Of a stretch of DNA of 16,465 bases, positions 5,601 to 12,070 are shown in pieces. This DNA is from CAZAQB01 sp964487155. GTDB lineage: Bacteria; Pseudomonadota; Gammaproteobacteria; Nitrococcales; Nitrococcaceae. The stretch is from NCBI GenBank assembly GCA_964487155.1, contig CAZAQB010000070.1, positions 1 through 16,465 of the forward strand, given 5' to 3'. Position numbers and translations under genes: made by a program. Below the pieces are notes generated by a model. It had not been told where the DNA came from, did not search any database, and worked only from the letters and a program-made list of their open reading frames with translations. Each line of letters opens with the position of its first letter. The stretch's first letter is position 1.

Positions 5601-6233
5601 ATGCGCGCACCCCTGACCACCGCGACCCTGGGAGCCGCCCTGCTCCTGGCCGGCACGGCGGCCCCGGCAATGGCCCAGTCCCGCTGGGCCCTGAGCGTGG
5701 ACTACCTGCACGAGGAGAACGAGCGCGAATTCGACACCAGCGGCGTGTTCGGCTCCGGCGAGGACGAGGTGGACGGCGAGGCCGATGGCCTGCGGCTGCG
5801 GCTCGGTTTCGGCGGCCTGCGCGACGGCCGGCTTGAGTTCGGCCTGGCGCTGCAGCAGAACGACTTCGACCAGATCGCCTCGCTTGAGGATGTCACCTCC
5901 ACCGAAGAGGACATGGCCAGCTTCACGGTGAGCTATCTTGGCACCTTCGGCCGGCCCTACGATCTGGTGCCGCGCTGGAAGATCGGCGGCGGTTTCGGCT
6001 TCGTGGATGCCGACGACGACGTGTTCGAGGACGACACCATCTACAACATCGAATTCAGCGGCGGCCTGGGCCTGGACTACGTCATCAACGACGCTTTCGC
6101 CCTCAGCCTGATGGGCGAGGCGGGCGCCCGCGTATGGCAGGAGATCGAGGTACGCACAGGCTTCGGCGAGCAGTCCATCGACACCACCGACACCTTCTTC
6201 CGGCTCTCGGCGGGGATCACCTTCGGGCTGTGA
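5601..6233 (+). CDS. Outer membrane beta-barrel protein, predicted 8 strands
   Basis: This 210-residue secreted protein has a clean Sec signal peptide: a basic start (MRAPLTT), a hydrophobic core and the AMA|Q cleavage site at 25/26. The mature part shows about eight alternating amphipathic strands (near 28-38, 61-71, 76-86, 105-116, 124-135, 147-162, 165-180, 196-208) and ends SAGITFGL, the form of a small OmpA/OmpW/OmpX-size barrel. The loops are unusually acidic, for example GSGEDEVDGEAD and DADDDVFEDD, which could bind cations or suit a saline habitat. GGAGG (5587-5591) lies 9 nt before the ATG. A GTTCAG direct repeat upstream suggests two-component control. I cannot assign a specific family or ligand. 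The gene stands alone, with inverted repeats on both sides. Confidence 0.8.
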   Translation: MRAPLTTATLGAALLLAGTAAPAMAQSRWALSVDYLHEENEREFDTSGVFGSGEDEVDGEADGLRLRLGFGGLRDGRLEFGLALQQNDFDQIASLEDVTSTEEDMASFTVSYLGTFGRPYDLVPRWKIGGGFGFVDADDDVFEDDTIYNIEFSGGLGLDYVINDAFALSLMGEAGARVWQEIEVRTGFGEQSIDTTDTFFRLSAGITFGL

Positions 6234-6264
6234 ACTCGGGGGTCCAGGCGGAGGACCACGTGTT

Positions 6265-6425
6265 GGCCACAGATGGACGCGGATAAACGCAGATTGGAGA
6301 TAGGGATCCGGGTGCGATGAAAGACCCGGCAAGTAGTGGGTGGCGGAAGGGCCGGCAGCGATTCCGAACCGTGGGCCTGCCTGCCCGTCAATTCCATCGG
6401 CGTTTATCTGCGTTCATCTGTGGCC
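6265..6425. repeat. Long inverted repeat C with 10-bp units
   Basis: The left arm (6265-6296) reads GGC then CACAGATGGA, CGCGGATAAA, CGCAGATTGG. The right arm (6393-6425), on minus, reads GGC then CACAGATGAA, CGCAGATAAA, CGCCGATGGA. The roughly 96-nt loop shows no similarity to the loops of A and B. It fills most of the gap between the converging barrel and deacylase genes. Confidence 0.9.
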
Positions 6426-6450
6426 TTGTGGTTCTTGGCGAACCCACTGC

Positions 6451-7524
6451 TCAGACGATGGGCAGCTCTTCCGACGACTGCCAGTCCTGGTCCTCCTCCA
6501 GTTCCCGATTGAAGGCCTGGACGTAGCGGGCCACCCGGCGCACCTCGTCGAAGCGGGCGACGTGGAACAGCGCTTCCCCCTCGTGCACCAGGGGCAGGTT
6601 GTTGCGGCCGATGACGATGCCGGCGTGGGTCGCCTCCACGGTGAGCTCCCGCTCGCCGAAGGGATCGGAGACATAACCGACGACCTGGCCCTCGCGGACG
6701 TGGGCGCCGAGAGGGACCACCGGCCGGAAGATGCCGTCCTGGTCGGCCCGCAGCCAGGCGCTGGTGTTGGCCACGTAGCTGTCCTGCGAGCGCCGCGGGC
6801 TGCGGCCGGGGGCGACCATGCCCAGGTGCCGCATCACCCGGACCACGCCCCGCAGGCCGGCCTGGATGGCCTGCTCGTTGAAGCGCAGGGCCTCGCCGGC
6901 CTCATAGGTCACCACCGGGCGCTGCTCGTCGTTGCAGACCTGGCGCAGGCTGCCCTCGATCAGCGGCGTGTTGATGATCACCGGCACGCCGAACGCCTGG
7001 GCCATCGCCACCACGTCGGGATCGTCCAGGTTGGCCCGCAGCTGGGGCAGGTTGTCCCGGTGCACCGCCGCCGTGTGCAGGTCGATGACATGGCTGGCGT
7101 GGTCCAGGATGCCTTTCTTGAACAGATAAGCCACCCGCGAGGCGAGCGACCCCCGCTCGCTGCCCGGGAAGGCGCGGTTCAGGTCGCGGCGGTCCGGCAG
7201 GTAGCGGGACCGGTCGGTGAAACCCAGCACGTTGACGATGGGCACCGCCAGCAGGGTGCCCCGCAGCCGCGCCAGGGCCGGCACCTGCAACAGCCGCCGG
7301 ATGATCTCCACACCGTTGATCTCGTCGCCGTGAATGGCGGCACACACCAGCAGGCAGGGGCCGTCGCGCCGGCCGTGCACCACGTGCACCGGGAACGTCA
7401 GCGGCGTATGGGTGTAGAGCAGGGTCGCCGGCACGTCCACCGTGCGCCGGTCCCCGGGCGCCACCACGGCATCGGCGATGGAGAACGCGGCCCGGCGCCG
7501 CGGCCGCCCCTCAGCCTGCGTCAC
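6451..7524 (-). CDS. Succinylglutamate desuccinylase/aspartoacylase (AstE/AspA) family zinc hydrolase
   Basis: This 357-residue cytoplasmic protein is related to M14 carboxypeptidases. Zinc-ligand motifs are HGDE (His65, Glu68) and DLHT (His150); DLNRAFPG (114-121) supplies the substrate-binding Arg, and Glu208 in TYEAGE fits the catalytic base. Residues of about 270-330 look like the barrel-sandwich domain common at this family's C-terminus. Such enzymes cleave N-acyl amino acids or related amides; the true substrate cannot be told, and no arginine-succinyltransferase (ast) genes are present, so I do not call it astE. It starts with GTG and overlaps the end of the carbonic anhydrase gene by 14 nt, which implies coupled translation. 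The fold's first strands begin after a basic stretch of about 12 residues. Confidence 0.88.
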   Translation of the reverse strand: MTQAEGRPRRRAAFSIADAVVAPGDRRTVDVPATLLYTHTPLTFPVHVVHGRRDGPCLLVCAAIHGDEINGVEIIRRLLQVPALARLRGTLLAVPIVNVLGFTDRSRYLPDRRDLNRAFPGSERGSLASRVAYLFKKGILDHASHVIDLHTAAVHRDNLPQLRANLDDPDVVAMAQAFGVPVIINTPLIEGSLRQVCNDEQRPVVTYEAGEALRFNEQAIQAGLRGVVRVMRHLGMVAPGRSPRRSQDSYVANTSAWLRADQDGIFRPVVPLGAHVREGQVVGYVSDPFGERELTVEATHAGIVIGRNNLPLVHEGEALFHVARFDEVRRVARYVQAFNRELEEDQDWQSSEELPIV

Positions 7525-8041
7525 GGTGACTCGCCGCCAGCCGGATGTAGTGGGCGGCGGAGTAGCGCAGGTGCTCCAGCTCCCGGTCGGTAAGCGCCCG
7601 GGCGGTCTTGACCGGGCTGCCCACGTACAGGTAACCGCCGGCGAGCTCCTTGCCGGGCGGCACCAGGGCGTTGGCCCCGACGATGCTGTCGTCGCCCACC
7701 CGCGCGCCGTCCATGATCACCGCGCCCATGCCCACCAGTACCCGGTCGCCCACCGTGCAGGCGTGGATCACAGCCCGGTGGCCCACGGTGACATCGGCCC
7801 CGATGATCGCGGGGAAGCCACCGGGGCAGAACGGCCCATCATGGGCCACGTGGACCACGGTGCCATCCTGGATGTTGCTGCGCGGACCCACCTCGATGCG
7901 GTTCACGTCGCCGCGCAGCACCGTCATGGGCCAGATGGAGGCGTCCTCGCCCAGGGTCACCTCGCCCAGCACCAGGGCGGTGTCGTCCACGAAGGCGCTG
8001 TCCGGGACGGTGGGCTGGATGCCGTTGTAGGTTCGGATCAT
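7511..8041 (-). CDS. Gamma-carbonic anhydrase family protein (YrdA/CaiE-like left-handed beta helix)
   Basis: This 176-residue protein is made of hexapeptide repeats (for example GEVTLGEDASIWP and GADVTVGHRAVIHACTVGDR) forming a left-handed beta helix, expected to trimerise. Metal-binding His fit His64 (in TVVHVAH), His88 and His93 (VGHRAVIH). VLRGDVNRIEVG and NIQDG are the conserved core of the YrdA branch, and VGSPVKTARALTDRE closes it. Family members bind zinc or iron; carbonic anhydrase activity of YrdA-like proteins is often weak or unproven, and the acidic loop of archaeal Cam is absent. The ATG at 8041 has GGAG about 8 nt upstream. It is the first gene of a pair with the overlapping deacylase. 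Confidence 0.92.
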   Translation of the reverse strand: MIRTYNGIQPTVPDSAFVDDTALVLGEVTLGEDASIWPMTVLRGDVNRIEVGPRSNIQDGTVVHVAHDGPFCPGGFPAIIGADVTVGHRAVIHACTVGDRVLVGMGAVIMDGARVGDDSIVGANALVPPGKELAGGYLYVGSPVKTARALTDRELEHLRYSAAHYIRLAASHRDAG

Positions 8042-8153
8042 GGGTTCACTCCACGGGCATGGATGGGGCGCGGCTGGGTACCCCCGCGAAGACGATGGGC
8101 CGGCCCTGCCGCGCCGATATCACCGCAGCAGGCTCCAGAGCGCCCCCGGAGAC

Positions 8154-8183
8154 GCTGGATGCGCGTCGCTTATCCAGCCTACG
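8154..8183. repeat. CGTAGG-type intergenic hairpin
   Basis: GCTGGAT (8154-8160) pairs with ATCCAGC (8172-8178) around GCGCGTCGCTT and is followed by CTACG. It has the same architecture as the hairpins at 131-162 and 5358-5387, but a different stem that still pairs fully. Confidence 0.65.
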
Positions 8184-8240
8184 TGCACCGCCCGGCCCCA
8201 CTCCGCGGATCGGGCCTCGGAGGGTCGCCCAACCCCTCCC

Positions 8241-8267
8241 ACCCAGTCCTCAGTCCCCAGTTCTCGG
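8241..8267 (-). repeat. Degenerate GGACTGA-type heptamers 3' of gor
   Basis: The plus strand reads ACCCAG, TCCTCAG, TCCCCAG, TTCTCGG in strict 7-nt phase. On minus this is the CTGAGGA/CTGGGGA class in the sense direction of gor. It starts 2 nt beyond the hairpin that covers the gor stop codon. Confidence 0.65.
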
Positions 8268-8269
8268 TC

Positions 8270-8288
8270 TGACGGCCTTCGGCCGTCA
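8270..8288 (-). terminator. Hairpin overlapping the gor stop codon
   Basis: TGACGGCC (8270-8277) and GGCCGTCA (8281-8288) pair perfectly around a 3-nt loop, and the gor stop TGA is the first three bases on the minus strand. No U-tract follows, so this is not a classic intrinsic terminator. It may instead stabilise the 3' end. Confidence 0.45.
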
Positions 8289-9632
8289 GGTCATGGTGAC
8301 CACTTCCTCGGCGCTGGTGGGGTGGATCGCCACGGTGTCGTCCAAGTCCCGCTTGGTGGCCCCCATGCGCACCGCCACGGCGAAGCCCTGGAGCATCTCG
8401 TCGGAACCGGGGCCGAACAGGTGCAGGCCCACCACCCGCTGGTCGTTGCCCACGCACACCAGCTTCATGGCGCTGTGGCGCTTGTCCTCGGCGAGGGCGT
8501 AATCCATGGCCACAAAGCGGGAAGTATAGACCTCGACCTCGTCGCCGAAGCGCTCCCGGGCCTGATCCTCGGTGAGTCCCACGGTGCCCATGGGCGGGTG
8601 GGTGAACACCACGGTGGGGATGTTCTCGTAGTCCAGGTGGCGATCCGCCTGGCCGCCCCAGAGCCGGTCCGCCAGCCGGCGGCCGGCGGCGATGGCCACG
8701 GGGGTCAGGGCTGCCCGGCCAGTGACATCGCCTACCGCGAAGATGTGGGGCACGGCGGTGGCCTGGTAGTCGTCCACGGCGATGGAGCCGCCGGCCTCCG
8801 GCTCCAGGCCCGCCTCGGCGAGCCCCAGATCGTCGGTGGCCGGCTCCCGGCCGATGGCCCAGAGCACCTGCTCGAAGCCGCCCAGCACCCGGCCGTCGCC
8901 GGCGTGCAGGGCGAGGCCACGCTCGTCCCGCTCCAGGGCCCGGGGCACGAAGTGGGTCAGCAGATCGATACCGTCACGGCCCGCCGCCTCGGTGAAGGCG
9001 TCGCGCAGGATGGGATCGAATCCCCGCAGGGCCGTGTCACGGCGCACTGCCAGGCAGGTGGCCACCCCCAGATGGTTGAGCATGCCGGCCAGCTCCACGG
9101 CAATGTAGCCGGCACCCACCACCGCCACCCGGCGGGGACGCTCGGTCAAGGCAAAGAAACCGTCCGAGTCGATGCCCAGCTCAGCACCGGGCAGGTCCGG
9201 CCAGGCGGGACGCCCTCCCACCGCCACGATGAAGCGCTCGGCGGAGAGTCGCCGGCCGTCCACCTCCACCGCATGGGGGTCCACGAAGCGTGCCCGGCCG
9301 CGCACGATGTCCACCCCGGAGTGCTCCAGGTTGCGCTGGTAGATGCCGTTCAGGCGGCGGATGTAAGCCTCCCGGCGCTCTACCAGGGCGCCCCAGTCCA
9401 GGCCCTCCACCGACACCCGGAAGCCGTAGTCGGCGGCCCGCTCCAGCTGCTCGGCCTCGTGGGCCGCATACCACATCACCTTCTTCGGGACGCAGCCCAC
9501 GTTGACGCAGGTGCCACCCAGACGCTGGGATTCGATCACGGCGCAGCGCGCGCCGTAGGAGGCCGCCCGGCGGGCCGCGGCGATGCCGCCGCTGCCGCCG
9601 CCGATGCAGATCAGGTCGTAGTCGTGGCTCAT
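8286..9632 (-). CDS. gor: Glutathione-disulfide reductase
   Basis: Gor keeps glutathione reduced using NADPH and FAD in the cytoplasm. The 448-residue protein has all family marks: FAD motif ICIGGGSGGIAAA (8-20), redox pair GGTCVNVGCVPKK (Cys42, Cys47), NADPH motif GAGYIAVELAGML followed by the phosphate-binding Arg pair (AVRRDTALRGFD), FAD motif AVGDVTGRAALTPVAIAAGR, and catalytic His-Glu in IHPTSAEE near the C-terminus. The intact active site contrasts with the other flavoprotein in this window. GGGAG lies shortly before the ATG at 9632. It is divergent from prlC; E. coli also has gor and prlC close together (with rlmJ between them), so the neighbourhood is partly conserved. Confidence 0.95.
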   Translation of the reverse strand: MSHDYDLICIGGGSGGIAAARRAASYGARCAVIESQRLGGTCVNVGCVPKKVMWYAAHEAEQLERAADYGFRVSVEGLDWGALVERREAYIRRLNGIYQRNLEHSGVDIVRGRARFVDPHAVEVDGRRLSAERFIVAVGGRPAWPDLPGAELGIDSDGFFALTERPRRVAVVGAGYIAVELAGMLNHLGVATCLAVRRDTALRGFDPILRDAFTEAAGRDGIDLLTHFVPRALERDERGLALHAGDGRVLGGFEQVLWAIGREPATDDLGLAEAGLEPEAGGSIAVDDYQATAVPHIFAVGDVTGRAALTPVAIAAGRRLADRLWGGQADRHLDYENIPTVVFTHPPMGTVGLTEDQARERFGDEVEVYTSRFVAMDYALAEDKRHSAMKLVCVGNDQRVVGLHLFGPGSDEMLQGFAVAVRMGATKRDLDDTVAIHPTSAEEVVTMT

Positions 9633-9695
9633 GGCACTCCCTCAGAAAACGGGCCGCGGCTATGCCCCCGTGGAGCCGGGCCGGTAGCATGCACG

Positions 9696-9718
9696 CTAGC
9701 AGCCTAAGTCCGCCAGGC
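9696..9718. repeat. Second CTAGCA..CCTAAGTCCG element
   Basis: CTAGCAGCCT (9696-9705), AAGTCCGCC and AGGC match the element at 1713-1735 at 21 of 23 bases, without the outer right arm. It lies 63 nt before the gor ATG. An adjoining 15-bp palindrome, GCCGGCCCGGCCGGC (9717-9731), could replace the lost arm as a structured site in the gor-prlC divergent region. Confidence 0.6.
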
Positions 9719-9791
9719 CGGCCCGGCCGGCGGGGGAACTTGGCCCCGCCCCCGGGATCATTCATTGCAGCGCAGAATAGCAGAGCACCCC

Positions 9792-11837
9792 ATGGACAAC
9801 CCTTTGCTGGACAACAGCCCGCTGCCCCGCTTCCAGGCGATCCGCCCGGAGCACGTGGAACCGGCCATCGAGCACCTGCTGGCGGAGGGCCGCGAGGAGG
9901 TGGAACAACGCCTCGCCGCCACCGACCACTACACCTGGGACAACCTGGCGGGCCCGCTGGAGGCCGCCAACGAGCGCCTGGACCGGGCCTGGTCGCCAGT
10001 GCGCCACCTCAACTCGGTAGCCAACAGCGAAGCGCTGCGGGAGGTCCACGAACGCTGCCTCGGCCGCATTACCGAGTACTACAGCGAACTGGGGCAGAAC
10101 AGCCGCCTCTACCAGGCCTATGAGGCCATCGCCCGGGATCCTGGCTTCCAGGATCTGGACCGGGCTCGCCAGCGGGCGGTGGAACTGGCCCTGCGGGACT
10201 TCCGCCTGGCGGGCGTGGCGCTGGCGGACGCCGACAAGGAGCGCTTCCGGCGCAACTCCCTGCGCCTGGCGCAGCTCTCCTCCCAGTTCGAGAACAACCT
10301 GCTGGATGCCACCCACGCCTGGCAGCGGCAGGTCACCGACCTCGACGAGCTGGCCGGGCTGCCCGAGTCGGACCGGGAAGTAGCCGCCCAGACCGCCCGC
10401 CGGGAGGGGCAGGAGGGCTGGCTGCTGACCCTGGACACCCCCTGCTACCTGGCGGTGATGACCCACGCCGAGCGCCGGGAACTGCGCGAGGAGATCTACC
10501 GAGCCTACGTCACCCGGGCCTCCGAGCTGGGCCCCAACGCCGGACAGTGGGACAACCGCCCGGTGATGGAGGAGATCCTGGCCCTGCGCCACGAGCAGGC
10601 CCGGCTGCTGGGCTTCGCCAACTACGCCGAGCTGTCGCTGCAGCCCAAGATGGCGCCGGGCACGGACGAAGTGATCACGTTCCTCGCGGACCTGGGCCGC
10701 CGGGCTCGCCCCCGGGCCGAGGCGGAGCTGTCCGAACTGCGGGCGCTGGCCGCCGACACGGACGGCCTTGAGGATCTGCAGGCCTGGGACGTGGCCTTCT
10801 ACGCCGAGCGGCTGCGCCAGCGCCAGCTGAAGTTCTCCCAGGAGGATCTGCGGCCCTACCTGGAGGCCGAGCGGGCCGTGAACGGCCTGTTCGAGATCGC
10901 AGGAAGGCTGTTCGGCGTGGAGCTGGAACCGGTCAGCGACGTGCAGACCTGGCACCCGGACGTGCGTTTCTATGCCATCCGCGACGCCGGCGGCACCGCC
11001 CTGGGCCACCTGTACGTGGACCTCTACGCCCGGCCCCAGAAGCGCGGTGGCGCCTGGATGGACGAGTGCCGGGTGCGCCACCGCCGCGGCGACGAGCTGC
11101 AGCTGCCGGTGGCCTACCTCACCTGCAACTTCACGCCGCCGGTAGCCGGGCGCCCCGCGCTGCTCACCCACGACGAGGTCGAGACCCTGTTCCACGAGTT
11201 CGGCCACGCCCTGCACCATCTGCTGACCCGGGTGGACGTGCCCTCCGTGGCCGGTATCAACGGCGTGGCCTGGGATGCGGTGGAACTGCCCAGCCAGTTC
11301 CTGGAGAACTGGTGCTGGGAGCGGCAGGCGCTGGATTGCTTCGCCCGCCATCACGACAGCGGCGAGCCGTTGCCGGAGGATCTCTACCAGCGCCTGCGCG
11401 CGAGCCGGGTGTTCCAGTCGGGCATGCAGACCGTGCGACAGCTGGAGTTCGCCCTGTTCGACCTGCGCCTGCACCGCGACTACGACCCGGACGCCGGCCC
11501 GCGGGTCGAAGAGACCCTGGAGGCGGTGCGCGACCGGGTGTCGGTGCTGCATCCGCCGGCCTTCAACCGCTTCGCCAACAGCTTCGCCCACGTCTTTGCC
11601 GGCGGCTACGCGGCCGGCTACTACAGCTACAAGTGGGCGGAGGTGCTGGCCGCGGATGCCTTCGCCCGGTTCGCCGAGGAGGGCATCTTCAACCGCCGCA
11701 CCGGCACCGACTTCCGCGAGCGCATCCTGGCCCGCGGCGGCTCGGAGGATGCCATGACGCTGTTCCGCGCGTTCCGGGGCCGGGAGCCCAGCGTCGAACC
11801 CCTGCTGCAGAGCCTCGGCCTGGAGAACGCTGGCTAA
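9792..11837 (+). CDS. prlC: Oligopeptidase A (M3 family zinc metallopeptidase)
   Basis: This cytoplasmic endopeptidase degrades short peptides, including cleaved signal peptides. The 681 residues fit the family. The N-terminus MDNPLLDNSPLPRFQAIRPE resembles E. coli PrlC, which decides for the ATG at 9792 over an in-frame TTG at 9765. The zinc site is HEFGHALHHL (His468, Glu469, His472), with the third ligand Glu498 in GVAWDAVELPSQFLENW. The C-terminal SYKWAEVLAADAFARF and RERILARGGSEDAM are also typical of M3A peptidases. No strong ribosome site is visible. It is divergent from gor, and the next gene lies 233 nt on, so it is probably monocistronic. Confidence 0.96.
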   Translation: MDNPLLDNSPLPRFQAIRPEHVEPAIEHLLAEGREEVEQRLAATDHYTWDNLAGPLEAANERLDRAWSPVRHLNSVANSEALREVHERCLGRITEYYSELGQNSRLYQAYEAIARDPGFQDLDRARQRAVELALRDFRLAGVALADADKERFRRNSLRLAQLSSQFENNLLDATHAWQRQVTDLDELAGLPESDREVAAQTARREGQEGWLLTLDTPCYLAVMTHAERRELREEIYRAYVTRASELGPNAGQWDNRPVMEEILALRHEQARLLGFANYAELSLQPKMAPGTDEVITFLADLGRRARPRAEAELSELRALAADTDGLEDLQAWDVAFYAERLRQRQLKFSQEDLRPYLEAERAVNGLFEIAGRLFGVELEPVSDVQTWHPDVRFYAIRDAGGTALGHLYVDLYARPQKRGGAWMDECRVRHRRGDELQLPVAYLTCNFTPPVAGRPALLTHDEVETLFHEFGHALHHLLTRVDVPSVAGINGVAWDAVELPSQFLENWCWERQALDCFARHHDSGEPLPEDLYQRLRASRVFQSGMQTVRQLEFALFDLRLHRDYDPDAGPRVEETLEAVRDRVSVLHPPAFNRFANSFAHVFAGGYAAGYYSYKWAEVLAADAFARFAEEGIFNRRTGTDFRERILARGGSEDAMTLFRAFRGREPSVEPLLQSLGLENAG

Positions 11838-11986
11838 GCCGGGGAACGGATGAGCACTTCCGGGGCTTGATCGCCACGAACTTTTACTTATCCGCCCCCC
11901 GGGTCGGCGCGCGGCGCGAAGCCTGTCACAGACCAAGCCCTCGTGGCCCCCGAGACTGGAGGCATTTAAAGTAGAGGTGCTGGCCT

Positions 11987-12012
11987 GTCGGTCGCCGCCT
12001 CTCGGGACCGAC
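11987..12012. promoter_or_regulatory. Inverted repeat before the GGDEF-EAL gene
   Basis: GTCGGTC (11987-11993) and GACCGAC (12006-12012) are perfect 7-bp arms around a 12-nt loop. A TATAAA (12017-12022) follows and the ATG is at 12071. It could be an operator or an mRNA hairpin. The rest of the 11838-12070 gap holds AT-rich patches (TTTTACTTATCC near 11882, CATTTAAAGTAG near 11963) in an otherwise GC-rich context; no complete promoter is convincing. Confidence 0.35.
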
Positions 12013-12070
12013 CCAATATAAAGAAACAGCAGCGGCGCCCACGCCGGGCCGCGGCGGCGGGGGTGAACGC

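Larger units (their letters stand above)
8042..8285. other. Repeat-filled gap between gor and the carbonic anhydrase gene
   Basis: This 244-nt gap has no plausible gene. Read from the gor stop outward (minus strand) it holds a hairpin at the stop, four degenerate heptamers, a CGTAGG-type hairpin and the 18-mer at 8082-8099 (CCCCGCGAAGACGATGGG) next to CTGGGTAC. The promoter for the carbonic anhydrase pair should lie near 8042-8110, but I see no convincing -10/-35. Confidence 0.6.

Noticed and set aside
9762..11936. A 724-codon open frame antisense to prlC
   Set aside because: It covers the whole of prlC, which has an intact HEFGH zinc site; the antisense product has low-complexity composition.
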